From contig NZ_CAJTYX010000054.1 in assembly GCF_910583865.1 (NCBI RefSeq), forward strand, positions 1 to 13,750: a stretch of DNA of 13,750 nt. The letters are read 5' to 3'. The notes beneath the pieces were generated by a model that saw nothing but the letters and a program-made list of their open reading frames with translations, was not told the DNA's origin and made no database searches. A program made the position numbers and the translations under genes. Source of the stretch: an uncultured Muribaculum sp. GTDB taxonomy: Bacteria > Bacteroidota > Bacteroidia > Bacteroidales > Muribaculaceae. Each line of letters begins with the position of its first letter. The first letter of the stretch is position 1. Below, piece after piece: positions 5,999 to 13,641 of the stretch.

Positions 5999-7156
5999 TT
6001 ACCGGACGAATGAGGACGGTAGAGGGCGCATATTATAACCCATGGCCATTATCTCTCCGTAGGCGCCGGCACTGCGTAGGGCCAACAGGTCGCCACGCCG
6101 CGTCAATGGCAGCGTCTCGTCCTTACCGAAGCAGTCGCTCGACTCACATATAGGGCCTACCACGTCGTATACATCGGTCGTAGCGGACGCCGAGGTAATA
6201 TTCTCAATCTTGTGGTGGGCCTGATAGAGAGCCGGACGGATAAGGTCGGTCATGCCAGCGTCGACAATCGCAAACTTCTTACCCACGCCCTCTTTCACGT
6301 ATAGCACCTTGGTGATGAGCGAGCCGCACTGCGCTACGAGCGAGCGGCCAAGCTCGAAATGGAGCTGCTGCCCCGGGGCAAGGTCGAGATTTTCGCGGAA
6401 CACATCGAAAAAGGCTTTGAAGTTCGGTATGGGATTGCCGTCAGGATCGTCATAATCCACCCCAAGACCACCACCGACATTAAGCACATTGAAACGTATC
6501 CCTTTCGAGGCATAGTCGGCCACGAGTTTGTTGATACGGTTACACAGTATGCGGTAAGGTTCTAAGTCGGTAATCTGAGAACCGATATGGAAATGCAGAC
6601 CGTATAAGTGCAGGTTGGGCTGACGCAGACAGAGCGCCACAGCATCATCAAGCATCTCAAGTGCTATGCCGAACTTGTTCTCCTCCAGTCCGGTGGTAAT
6701 ATAGTGATGAGTGTGTGCGTCGATGTTTGGGTTGACGCGCAGTGCCACGTTAGCCACCATCGACTTGTCGGCGGCCATCTCTGCGATAAGCTCAAGTTCG
6801 GGAAGTGACTCCACATTGAAGCATCCGATACGGTTGGCGAGAGCATAGTCGATCTCGGCGTCGCTTTTCCCCACCCCGGCAAAGAAAATGCCCTCGGGAT
6901 TAAATCCGGCCTCAATAGCGGCACGTATCTCACCCATGCTCACGCAGTCAGCACCGAGGCCGGCCTCAACGACAAGCTTGAGCACCGCAGGGTTGGTGTT
7001 GGCCTTCAGCGCGTAGTGTACATGGAAAGGTGACTGACCGACAGCTGCCTTCAACGCATCGAGAGTAGTATGCAACAGTCCGAGGTCGTAATAGTAAAAC
7101 GGAGTGATGCGTCCCTTGAATTCGTCAATTGGAAACTTTGCCATAAGATTGAACAA
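5999..7156 (-). CDS. lysA: Diaminopimelate decarboxylase
   Basis: This PLP enzyme decarboxylates meso-diaminopimelate to L-lysine, the last step of the pathway. It is a fold-type III protein of 385 residues, a little short of many LysA. Motifs are HYALKANTNP (47-56, Lys51 binds PLP), LHFHIGSQ (187-194), the phosphate-binding VGGGLGVDY (227-235), FELGR (267-271, where many relatives have EPGR), ICESSDCFG (336-344, Cys337 and Glu338 of the active site) and GAYGEIMAMGYN (364-375). The frame opens at 7156 with MFNLMAK; ATG 7144 (MAKFPIDEFKGR) may be the true start because family similarity begins there. It follows lysC by only 21 bases on the same strand, so the two are almost surely co-transcribed. 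No leader or attenuator is visible between them. Confidence 0.96.
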   Translation of the reverse strand: MFNLMAKFPIDEFKGRITPFYYYDLGLLHTTLDALKAAVGQSPFHVHYALKANTNPAVLKLVVEAGLGADCVSMGEIRAAIEAGFNPEGIFFAGVGKSDAEIDYALANRIGCFNVESLPELELIAEMAADKSMVANVALRVNPNIDAHTHHYITTGLEENKFGIALEMLDDAVALCLRQPNLHLYGLHFHIGSQITDLEPYRILCNRINKLVADYASKGIRFNVLNVGGGLGVDYDDPDGNPIPNFKAFFDVFRENLDLAPGQQLHFELGRSLVAQCGSLITKVLYVKEGVGKKFAIVDAGMTDLIRPALYQAHHKIENITSASATTDVYDVVGPICESSDCFGKDETLPLTRRGDLLALRSAGAYGEIMAMGYNMRPLPSSFVR

Positions 7157-7177
7157 ACATTTTTCTTAAAAAACGCA

Positions 7178-8494
7178 TTATTTGAACAAACGTTCGCTCA
7201 AAAGGTTAAGCGCCTTCACTTTGTCCTCCTTACGTATAAGGAACGAGATGTTGTAATTGCTTCCTCCGTAGGATATCATGCGCACCGGAATCTCCTTAAG
7301 CGCATCGAGAGCCTCAGCCTCAAATCCGCAGTTCTGCCACTCAAGATCGCCAACCACGCATATAATCACCATGTCGCGGTCGATGGTAACGGTACCGAAC
7401 TTGCGCAGATCGTCAAGTATACGGTCAAGATTGCGTTCATTGTCAATCGTAAGCGAGACGCCCACCTCGGATGTAGCTATCATGTCGATAGGTGTCTGAT
7501 ATGTCTCGAACACCTCAAACACCTTGCGCAAGAATCCGTAGGCAAGGAGCATGCGTCCCGACTTTATCTTGATGGCTATGATGTTGTCTTTCGCAGCCAC
7601 GGCCTTTATCGCCTTTGGGGCCTGACGGTTGTGTATTAGAGTTCCTTCAGCGTCCGGCTGCATGGTGTTAAGCAACCTCACGGGGATGTTGTTGAGCTTG
7701 GCCGGGAGCACACATGTCGGATGTAAAATCTTAGCCCCGAAGTAGGCAAGCTCGGCAGCCTCCTCAAAGTGCAGCTCATGCACGGGAGCAGTACCATCCA
7801 CGAAACGTGGATCATTGTTATGCATGCCGTCGATATCGGTCCATATCTCAATCTCGCCGGCATTGACGGCGGCTCCGATTAGTGAGGCTGTGTAATCGCT
7901 GCCTCCGCGCTGCAGGTTGTCAATCTCGCCATAGGCATTTCGGCAGATGAACCCTTGGGTAATATAGAGGTCTGCATCGTGGTGCTTGTCAAGAAGGGCT
8001 GTGAGTTTCTGGCGTATGTACTGAGCATCGGGTTCGGCGTTCTTGTCGGTACGCATGAAGTCGAGAGCCGGAATAAGGACAGACTTCACACCAAGCTCAT
8101 GACGGAGATAGATGTCGAACATGGCCGTAGACATAAGCTCCCCTTGCGCAAGGATCTCCTTCTCTTCGAAGAGGGTGAAAATGTCCTTTGTGAACGTGCG
8201 TATGTAATTAAAGCACGCTTTGATCTCACGCAGTGCCTCCTCACGGGCCGAATCAGTGGAATACAACTCGTCGATGACACGCATATAGGTGCTTTCGAGC
8301 TTGTTGACAGTCTCTTTGGCACCGTCAATGTTCTTTTTGTAAAGATACTCAGATATTTCAACAAGCGTGTTGGTGGTACCCGACATGGCCGAGAGCACCA
8401 CGATGTTCTTACCACGCTGAGTAACAAGCCCGGCAACTTCCTTTATCCTGGCGGATGTGCCGACGGAAGTGCCGCCGAATTTCATTACGTTCAT
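7178..8494 (-). CDS. lysC: Aspartate kinase, monofunctional
   Basis: Phosphorylates L-aspartate with ATP, the entry step to lysine, diaminopimelate, threonine and methionine. The 438-residue protein has the kinase signature VMKFGGTSVG (3-12), LSAMSGTTNTL (34-44), LQRGGSDYTASLIGAA (194-209) and IWTDIDGMHNNDPR (217-230). Two ACT regulatory domains follow, about 305-372 (IAIKIKSGRM, SEVGVSLTID) and 375-438 (VRMISYGGSNYNISFLI). No homoserine dehydrogenase domain is attached, unlike the fused ThrA enzyme of the threonine branch. Together with the adjoining lysA this suggests a lysine-branch isozyme with allosteric lysine feedback; the effector is inferred. The start at 8494 (MNVMKFGG) fits the family. 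A -7-like TAACTTCG lies 32 bases upstream. Confidence 0.96.
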   Translation of the reverse strand: MNVMKFGGTSVGTSARIKEVAGLVTQRGKNIVVLSAMSGTTNTLVEISEYLYKKNIDGAKETVNKLESTYMRVIDELYSTDSAREEALREIKACFNYIRTFTKDIFTLFEEKEILAQGELMSTAMFDIYLRHELGVKSVLIPALDFMRTDKNAEPDAQYIRQKLTALLDKHHDADLYITQGFICRNAYGEIDNLQRGGSDYTASLIGAAVNAGEIEIWTDIDGMHNNDPRFVDGTAPVHELHFEEAAELAYFGAKILHPTCVLPAKLNNIPVRLLNTMQPDAEGTLIHNRQAPKAIKAVAAKDNIIAIKIKSGRMLLAYGFLRKVFEVFETYQTPIDMIATSEVGVSLTIDNERNLDRILDDLRKFGTVTIDRDMVIICVVGDLEWQNCGFEAEALDALKEIPVRMISYGGSNYNISFLIRKEDKVKALNLLSERLFK

Positions 8495-8525
8495 CTTATG
8501 GTCTTACTTATTATGATAATAACCG

Positions 8526-8533
8526 CGAAGTTA
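8526..8533 (-). promoter_or_regulatory. Candidate -7 box for lysC-lysA
   Basis: On the minus strand the box reads TAACTTCG, one mismatch from TAnnTTTG, 32 bases before the lysC ATG and inside the 74-base gap after copA. Seven of its bases also form one arm of a hairpin (CGAAGTT 8526-8532 with AACTTCG 8540-8546). No TTTG is seen at -33. Confidence 0.3.
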
Positions 8534-8568
8534 CGAAAAAACTTCGGAGTAACGGTAAGTTTATCGTA

Positions 8569-8781
8569 TTATTCTTCAATACGGTAGTCACCCGCCTCTT
8601 CACTGATGGTTTTCTGAAGCATCTCGAGGGGGAGTTCCTTCCCGGAAGAGAATTCTATCGTGGCTACCGGAGGCTCAAGTGTCACTGTTGCTTTTATCCC
8701 AGGAAGGGTGTTGAGAGCTTTTTCCACGTGGGCTCGGCAATGACCGCACATCATGCCGGATACCTTATATTCTTTCTTCAT
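8569..8781 (-). CDS. CopZ-like metallochaperone domain, possible internal start
   Basis: Within the copA frame, Met800 (ATG at 8781) begins a self-contained 70-residue heavy-metal domain: MKKEYKVSGMMCGHCRAHVE, then a ferredoxin-like pattern ending GDYRIEE. This is the size and start context of a free CopZ copper chaperone, including the customary short MKK- opening. The copA frame runs into it without a stop, so it is at least a fused domain. Whether the ATG is also used as a separate start is unknown; the upstream bases are AT-rich (CATATAAAT) without a clear ribosome-binding site. Confidence 0.35.
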   Translation of the reverse strand: MKKEYKVSGMMCGHCRAHVEKALNTLPGIKATVTLEPPVATIEFSSGKELPLEMLQKTISEEAGDYRIEE

Positions 8782-11178
8782 ATTTATATGGATTGATGGT
8801 CTTGTTTTTATCTTGGTTGTTGATTGCATTTCTGACTTGTTTGGAGAGGCGGTATCGTCGGAAGTAATCATATCGTCATCCATGAAGAATGGAGCAGGGT
8901 GCATCATATTCGGGCGCCCAAGTGACCGGCGCTTGAGCAGAAGAGAATTTGCCACCACGCTCACACTGCTCATGGCCATTGCGGCACCGGCCACCATCGG
9001 GTTGAGCAGAAACCCGCAAAGAGGATAGAGCACGCCTGCGGCGACAGGAATGGCGATGACATTGTAGATAAACGCCCAGAACAAGTTCTGTCGGATGGTG
9101 CGAAGAGTGAGGCGCGACAATCCTATGGCCACTGAGAGACGCCGCAAATCGGACGATATGATGGTGACGCCAGCCACATCCATGGCGATGTCGCTCCCGG
9201 ATCCCATGGCCACGCCGAGGTCAGCCATGGCAAGTGCCGCACTGTCGTTTATGCCGTCCCCCACGAATGCCACGTGGCGTCCGCCCGTGCGCTGTAGCAT
9301 GCGGATGAATGTAGCCTTTTCCTGTGGGAGCATTCCCGAACGCCAATGGATTATGCCCGTTCGCGAGGCCATCGCGGCAGCGGTAGACTCGTTGTCACCG
9401 GTGAGCATCCACACGTCGATTCCTTGCTTCTGCAACTCTGCCACTGCCTCATATGAGGTCGAACGCAACGGGTCGGCAACCGCAGCGATACCAATGGCGT
9501 TGCCGTCTCGCGCCGTCCACACCACGGTAGCCGCCTCCGACTCAAAAGCGACAGCCTTGGCAGAGAGTCCAGGAGGAATCTTCACCCCGTATTTTTTCAG
9601 CATGCGCATGCTCCCTACAAGCCACTCTTTGCCGTCATGCACGGCCCGCAAGCCATAGCCCGGCAGGTTTTCGAAGTCGTCGAGATCGACAGGAGTCCCT
9701 ACGGAAAGACCCGATGACACGGCAAGCGCCACTGGATGGTCGGAAAGTCCCTCTATTGCAGCAAGTACGGCATCAGCGCCGACAGGTGCGTCGGAACTCC
9801 ATTCGACACGCAGCAGCCGAGGATGTCCCTGCGTTAGTGTGCCCGTCTTGTCAAGTACGACCGTATCGACGAGCGGGGCAACCTCAATGGCCTGTGCATC
9901 CTTAATTAGTATGCCATTGCCTGCGGCACGTCCAACTCCGACCATGATAGCCGTTGGGGTAGCAAGGCCGAGCGCACAAGGGCATGCTATGATCAACACA
10001 GTCACAAGTGCGAGCACGCCATGTACAACGCCACTCTCCCTATCGGCGAGTACCCATACCGCACATGCGATAAGGGCAATAATGATTATGCCCGGGACAA
10101 AATAAGAAGCTATCCTGTCGACAAGCGCCTGAACGGGAGGCTTGGAGCCTTGCGCGTCCTGCACCATAGCTATGATTTTAGAAAGGAGTGTGTCGGCTCC
10201 GACCGTATCGGCCCTGAAACGGAGCGTACCATTACCGTTGATAGTGCCGGCATAAAGTTTCGAGCCATCAGATTTTTCCACGGGTACAGGCTCGCCGCTC
10301 AGCATACTCTCATCAACGAATGAACGGCCTGATTCTACCGTCCCGTCAGCCGACACACGTTCACCGGGGTGAACAAGCAGAAGGTCGCCGTGGCGGATAT
10401 CATCCACGGACACCTCCTCTACCTGACCGTCATCCCCTATCCTCGTCACCGACTTGGGTCGCAGCCCCATGAGTTTGCGTATAGCGGAGGTAGTGCCCTC
10501 CTTCGCCCGGGACTCAAGGGTACGCCCAAGCAGTATGAACGCGATAATCACGGAAGCAGCCTCGAAATAGACATGCGGCTCTATGCCGTGGGAAAGCCAG
10601 AACTGCGGTATGAGAAGATTTGCCACACTGAACCCCCATGCAATGGAGGTAGAAAGCGCCACAAGCGTGTCCATGTTGCACGAGCGATGGCGCAGTTGCT
10701 GCCACGCGCTGACATAGAACCGGCGCCCCATGCCAAAAAGCACCACCGAGGAGAGCAACAGTGACAGCCAGCGACCCGGTATCCAGTCCATGAATCCCAT
10801 ACCGAGCACAGCCACCGGCACAGAGAGCAAAATAGCCCACATCGCCTGACGGCGTAATTGATGGTAGCGTCGGCGAGCATCATCGTCGGCGCCATCGGCC
10901 AAGGCCTGAGCGGCAAGCATCTCGTAGCCCGCGTCATGCACAGCGCGGCACAACTGATCGGGAGCAGTCAACGCAGGATTCCATACCACCTTAGCCTGCG
11001 CAGATGCATAGTTTACCGAGGCGTCGGACACTCCGGGCTGACGCTTAAGAGTGCGCTCTATCTTGGCCGCACACGCCGCACAACTCATACCACGCAAATC
11101 AAAGTTAAGCGACTCATAGCCGGAAGATTTGTCATAAGTGCTCATATTACTCATATTAACGATTGTGGCCATACACAT
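8569..11178 (-). CDS. copA: Cu(I)-exporting P1B-type ATPase with C-terminal CopZ-like domain
   Basis: Pumps Cu(I) out of the cytoplasm using ATP. The 869 residues hold an N-terminal heavy-metal domain (GMSCAAC, 30-36), the actuator TGE-equivalent SGEPVP (294-299), the CPC metal site in TM6 (399-401), DKTGT (443-447, Asp443 phosphorylated), HP (481-482), TGDN (593-596) and GDGIND (640-645). YN (705-706) and MSSVSVV-NSLLLK (736-749) mark the Cu(I) subgroup P1B-1. Typical one-domain CopA ends near here. This one continues with a linker rich in Met, Asp and Ser (about 751-797) and a second heavy-metal domain (GMMCGHC, 808-814) resembling the chaperone CopZ. Met12 (base 11145) or Met9 may be the real start. 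A perfect -7 box lies just upstream, and a CDF exporter precedes it on the same strand. Confidence 0.95.
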   Translation of the reverse strand: MCMATIVNMSNMSTYDKSSGYESLNFDLRGMSCAACAAKIERTLKRQPGVSDASVNYASAQAKVVWNPALTAPDQLCRAVHDAGYEMLAAQALADGADDDARRRYHQLRRQAMWAILLSVPVAVLGMGFMDWIPGRWLSLLLSSVVLFGMGRRFYVSAWQQLRHRSCNMDTLVALSTSIAWGFSVANLLIPQFWLSHGIEPHVYFEAASVIIAFILLGRTLESRAKEGTTSAIRKLMGLRPKSVTRIGDDGQVEEVSVDDIRHGDLLLVHPGERVSADGTVESGRSFVDESMLSGEPVPVEKSDGSKLYAGTINGNGTLRFRADTVGADTLLSKIIAMVQDAQGSKPPVQALVDRIASYFVPGIIIIALIACAVWVLADRESGVVHGVLALVTVLIIACPCALGLATPTAIMVGVGRAAGNGILIKDAQAIEVAPLVDTVVLDKTGTLTQGHPRLLRVEWSSDAPVGADAVLAAIEGLSDHPVALAVSSGLSVGTPVDLDDFENLPGYGLRAVHDGKEWLVGSMRMLKKYGVKIPPGLSAKAVAFESEAATVVWTARDGNAIGIAAVADPLRSTSYEAVAELQKQGIDVWMLTGDNESTAAAMASRTGIIHWRSGMLPQEKATFIRMLQRTGGRHVAFVGDGINDSAALAMADLGVAMGSGSDIAMDVAGVTIISSDLRRLSVAIGLSRLTLRTIRQNLFWAFIYNVIAIPVAAGVLYPLCGFLLNPMVAGAAMAMSSVSVVANSLLLKRRSLGRPNMMHPAPFFMDDDMITSDDTASPNKSEMQSTTKIKTRPSIHINMKKEYKVSGMMCGHCRAHVEKALNTLPGIKATVTLEPPVATIEFSSGKELPLEMLQKTISEEAGDYRIEE

Positions 11179-11202
11179 CTAAGCATGCAGGTACAGCCAA
11201 CG

Positions 11203-11210
11203 CAAAGTTA
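11203..11210 (-). promoter_or_regulatory. -7 box for copA
   Basis: TAACTTTG on the minus strand is an exact TAnnTTTG box in the 53-base gap between the CDF exporter and copA. A start near 11196 would give an 18-base leader to Met1 or about 50 bases to Met12, which favours the later start. No convincing TTTG at -33. Confidence 0.45.
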
Positions 11211-11231
11211 CTCAATTTGCCAAATCAGCCC

Positions 11232-12149
11232 TCATCGGCAATGGCTACAGTCACACTGCATGGCTGCCGTCTCCACCTCAACCGTGGAATGTACCACTCC
11301 AAAACCGGCAGCCACACGTCGCACTTCACAAATAATCCGATCGACATCAGCGCTGTCGGACACCACAACATGCACCGTCATGGCCGTCTCGGTGGTGCTC
11401 AACGCCCATATATGCATATGGTGTACATCCTCCACACTCTTGACAGCGGATATTGCCGCTGTCACTTTGGCGACATCGATGCCCCGTGGCACGCCGTCGA
11501 ACGCAAGGCACAAACTTTCTCGGAGCATTCCGTAGGATCCGACAGCGATGACAATTGCTATCACTATGCCAACTATGGGATCTATGAGTGTCCATCCGGT
11601 GCATGCTATTACGATGCCGCTCACCACCACGCCGATTGAGACCAATGTGTCAGCGGCCATATGCAGGAACGCTCCGCGCACGTTTAAATCGCCATGGCTG
11701 TCTTTCATGAAGAGCCATGCCGTGACTCCGTTGACCAACACCCCGACGGCGGCTACCCAGGCCACGGTATCGCCATCGACAGCGACGGGATGGACGAGCT
11801 TGCGTATGCTCTCAAAAAGGATGAGTGCAACGGCCACATATAATATTATAGAGTTTACAACAGAGGCATTGACCGTGGCTCGCCGGAATCCGTAAGTAAA
11901 ATGTGCCGTGGGCTTGTTGCGCGACACGCGCAATGCTATCAGGGCTATCGCAAGCGAAAGGATGTCGCTCAGGTTGTGACCGGCGTCCGACAACAGCCCC
12001 ATGGAATTGGTGATGAATCCAAACACGACCTCAAGCGCCACATAGAGCGCGTTAAGCCATATGCCAAGCTTGAACGCACGCTTCAGGCGTCCTGATGTAT
12101 CGATGCCAAGTGCATGGGTATGGTGGTGGGAATGGGAATGCGTTTCCAT
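11232..12149 (-). CDS. CDF-family zinc exporter (CzcD/ZitB type)
   Basis: A cation diffusion facilitator that exports Zn(II), perhaps also Co or Cd, by proton exchange across the inner membrane. Of 305 residues, the N-terminus is His-rich (METHSHSHHHTHAL), the usual metal-binding tail of Zn-CDFs. Six membrane helices follow. The transport site is H58-x3-D62 (DAGHNLSD, TM2) and H163-x3-D167 (HMAADTLVS, TM5); His at the first position is the zinc-type arrangement. FTYGFRRATVNASVVNS (84-100) is the conserved loop and TM3. The cytoplasmic C-terminal domain (about 215-295) has HHMHIWALS and VVHSTVEVE. The last residues, MQCDCSHCR, add three Cys, which may bind metal. It lies directly upstream of copA, so the pair forms a metal-efflux locus. 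A perfect -7 box lies 34 bases before the ATG. Confidence 0.94.
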   Translation of the reverse strand: METHSHSHHHTHALGIDTSGRLKRAFKLGIWLNALYVALEVVFGFITNSMGLLSDAGHNLSDILSLAIALIALRVSRNKPTAHFTYGFRRATVNASVVNSIILYVAVALILFESIRKLVHPVAVDGDTVAWVAAVGVLVNGVTAWLFMKDSHGDLNVRGAFLHMAADTLVSIGVVVSGIVIACTGWTLIDPIVGIVIAIVIAVGSYGMLRESLCLAFDGVPRGIDVAKVTAAISAVKSVEDVHHMHIWALSTTETAMTVHVVVSDSADVDRIICEVRRVAAGFGVVHSTVEVETAAMQCDCSHCR

Positions 12150-12182
12150 ATCTGTGCTTTATTTGGTTACGTTAAACGGCCA

Positions 12183-12190
12183 CAAAGTTA
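12183..12190 (-). promoter_or_regulatory. -7 box for the CDF exporter
   Basis: TAACTTTG on the minus strand, an exact TAnnTTTG box, 33 bases upstream of the CDF ATG. The expected -33 TTTG is not clear. The copA box has the same eight bases, and both sit just before a heavy-metal gene. Confidence 0.45.
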
Positions 12191-12203
12191 TGAGATAAGG
12201 AAT

Positions 12204-12247
12204 GCAACACCGTTGCAAATACACATACAAAATAGCTACACGGTGTT
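12204..12247. promoter_or_regulatory. Inverted repeats upstream of the CDF promoter
   Basis: GCAAC-ACC-GTTGC (12204-12216) is a 13-base dyad. AACACCGT (12206-12213) is also complementary to ACGGTGTT (12240-12247) across a 26-base spacer. The group lies 14-57 bases upstream of the CDF -7 box, where an operator for a metal-sensing regulator could sit. No regulator gene is in the window, and no known operator consensus is recognised. Confidence 0.25.
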
Positions 12248-12390
12248 AACAGAGTTTAAGATGTTGTAAATAACCATGTTAATTATGTTAATCCCTGAAC
12301 CAACCTATCCGCACCGGTTGTTCTACATGCGAAAGAAAATAATCGACATAGCACAAATGACTTTTGGAGAATCGATAAATGTGTGAGTTG

Positions 12391-12430
12391 AGGGCGTGTC
12401 AGGATTGTTCCCCGCACGCCTTCTTTTTTT
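12391..12430 (+). terminator. Terminator-like hairpin in the mdh leader
   Basis: AGGGCGTG (12391-12398) pairs with CACGCCTT (12415-12422), eight base pairs including one G-T, around a 16-nt loop, and is followed by seven T at 12424-12430. This is an intrinsic terminator shape on the plus strand, 122 bases before the mdh ATG, with no plus-strand gene upstream for it to end. It may be an attenuator if the mdh promoter lies further left, or fortuitous if the promoter lies to its right. Confidence 0.4.
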
Positions 12431-12552
12431 GCCCATGCCGAACCTTTTCGCGTTCCCTTGTGTTTTAGGGAGAAACAGATAGGCCATAACGGATGGACAG
12501 CGTCCCGCCAAGACACACCCATTCCCTCTACGGCCAATAAAATATAAGTATT

Positions 12553-13551
12553 ATGGACTTTTTAACTGATGAAAAACTGGTGATTGTCGGTGCTGCCGGC
12601 ATGATCGGCTCTAACATGGCTCAGACAGCGGCCATGATGCGTCTGACCCCGAACATTTGTCTTTACGACACCTATGCCCCGGGCCTCGAAGGAGTAGCGG
12701 AGGAGATGTTCCACTGCGGCTTCAAAGGTATAAACTTCACCTTTACCTCCGACATAGCCGAAGCATTCAAGGATGCGAAGTACATCGTATCGTCAGGTGG
12801 CGCTGCGCGCAAGGCAGGAATGACCCGCGAGGATCTTCTGAAAGGGAATGCCGAGATAGCAGAGCAGCTCGGAAAGGATATAAAGACATACTGCCCCGAC
12901 GTTAAGCACGTGGTGGTGGTGTTCAACCCCGCCGACATCACCGGTCTGGTGACATTGATATACTCAGGTCTGAAGCCGTCGCAGATCTCCACCCTCGCGG
13001 CTCTCGACAGCACCCGTCTGCGCAGCGAACTGAGCAAGTACTTCCACATCCCCGCCGACGAGATAGTCAACTCGCGCACCTACGGAGGACACGGAGAGCA
13101 GATGGCGGTGTTCGCGTCCACCACAACTGTGGCCGGACAGCCCCTGTCGGAAATCATCGGCACAAAGGCCCTTCCACAGCAGGAGTGGGAAGAGATGAAG
13201 CAGCGTGTGATCCAGGGCGGAAAGCACATCATCGACCTGCGTGGACGCTCGTCGTTCCAGAGCCCGGCCTACCTCTCGATCGAGATGATTGCGGCAGCCA
13301 TGGGAGGTCCGTCGTTCACATGGCCCGTAGGCGCATATGTCGACAACGGCACATACAACCATATCATGATGGCCATGGAGACCACCGTCGGCAAGAACGG
13401 CGTGGAAGTGCATCCGGTTGGCGGCACTCCGGAAGAGAAGAAGGAACTCGACCAAAGCTACCACCACCTGTGCAAGCTCCGCGACGAGGTGATTGGACTT
13501 GGCATCATACCGCCCATCGACAAATGGCACGACATCAACCCCAACCTCTGA
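12553..13551 (+). CDS. mdh: Malate dehydrogenase, Bacteroidales type
   Basis: Interconverts malate and oxaloacetate with NAD(H). In Bacteroidales it serves the reductive branch from phosphoenolpyruvate to fumarate and succinate. The 332-residue cytoplasmic protein has the Rossmann loop GAAGMIG (13-19), Asp39 at the end of strand 2 for the NAD ribose, the active-site loop GGAARKAGMTRED (82-94, Arg86 and Arg92), Asn125 in FNPADITG, Asp152 and Arg155 in LDSTRLRSEL, and catalytic His180 in YGGHGEQM. Length and order agree with the LDH/MDH superfamily. The ATG is 10 bases after AATAAAATATA, and no strong Shine-Dalgarno is seen. It is a single-gene unit ended by a strong terminator at 13605. GC content is higher than in the left half of the window. 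Confidence 0.95.
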   Translation: MDFLTDEKLVIVGAAGMIGSNMAQTAAMMRLTPNICLYDTYAPGLEGVAEEMFHCGFKGINFTFTSDIAEAFKDAKYIVSSGGAARKAGMTREDLLKGNAEIAEQLGKDIKTYCPDVKHVVVVFNPADITGLVTLIYSGLKPSQISTLAALDSTRLRSELSKYFHIPADEIVNSRTYGGHGEQMAVFASTTTVAGQPLSEIIGTKALPQQEWEEMKQRVIQGGKHIIDLRGRSSFQSPAYLSIEMIAAAMGGPSFTWPVGAYVDNGTYNHIMMAMETTVGKNGVEVHPVGGTPEEKKELDQSYHHLCKLRDEVIGLGIIPPIDKWHDINPNL

Positions 13552-13604
13552 GCTGACAATCGCCATATCCTAAAATAACAACTTCCGAATCTGACATTTT
13601 CGCA

Positions 13605-13641
13605 GGCGGTGTGTCCCAAACGTGGACACACCGCCATTTTT
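13605..13641 (+). terminator. Intrinsic terminator of mdh
   Basis: GGCGGTGTGTCC (13605-13616) pairs perfectly with GGACACACCGCC (13624-13635) over 12 base pairs with a 7-nt loop, followed by A and five T. It starts 53 bases after the mdh stop. On the minus strand only a short T stretch follows, so it works mainly for plus-strand transcripts. Confidence 0.88.

Larger units (their letters stand above)
12150..12552. other. 403-bp divergent intergenic region
   Basis: The region separates the CDF exporter (minus) from mdh (plus). The left 100 bases hold the CDF -7 box and its dyads. The middle (12241-12300) is AT-rich with several TGTTAA/TTAAT steps. The right part contains a hairpin with a T tract. 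No exact TAnnTTTG box was found on the plus strand for mdh. A minus-strand open frame of 84 codons crosses the region but looks like chance. Confidence 0.5.

Noticed and set aside
8526..8546. Hairpin CGAAGTT/AACTTCG between copA and lysC as a terminator
   Set aside because: The stem is only seven base pairs, has no T tract after it on the minus strand, and overlaps the likely lysC -7 box.
12283..12537. Minus-strand 84-codon frame upstream of mdh
   Set aside because: The sequence is rich in Trp, Cys and Lys without domain pattern and crosses a hairpin with a T tract. It has no homology I recognise and is better explained as intergenic DNA.
12964..13566. Minus-strand 200-codon frame opposite mdh
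   Set aside because: Shadow of mdh, which carries every catalytic residue of its family on the plus strand.
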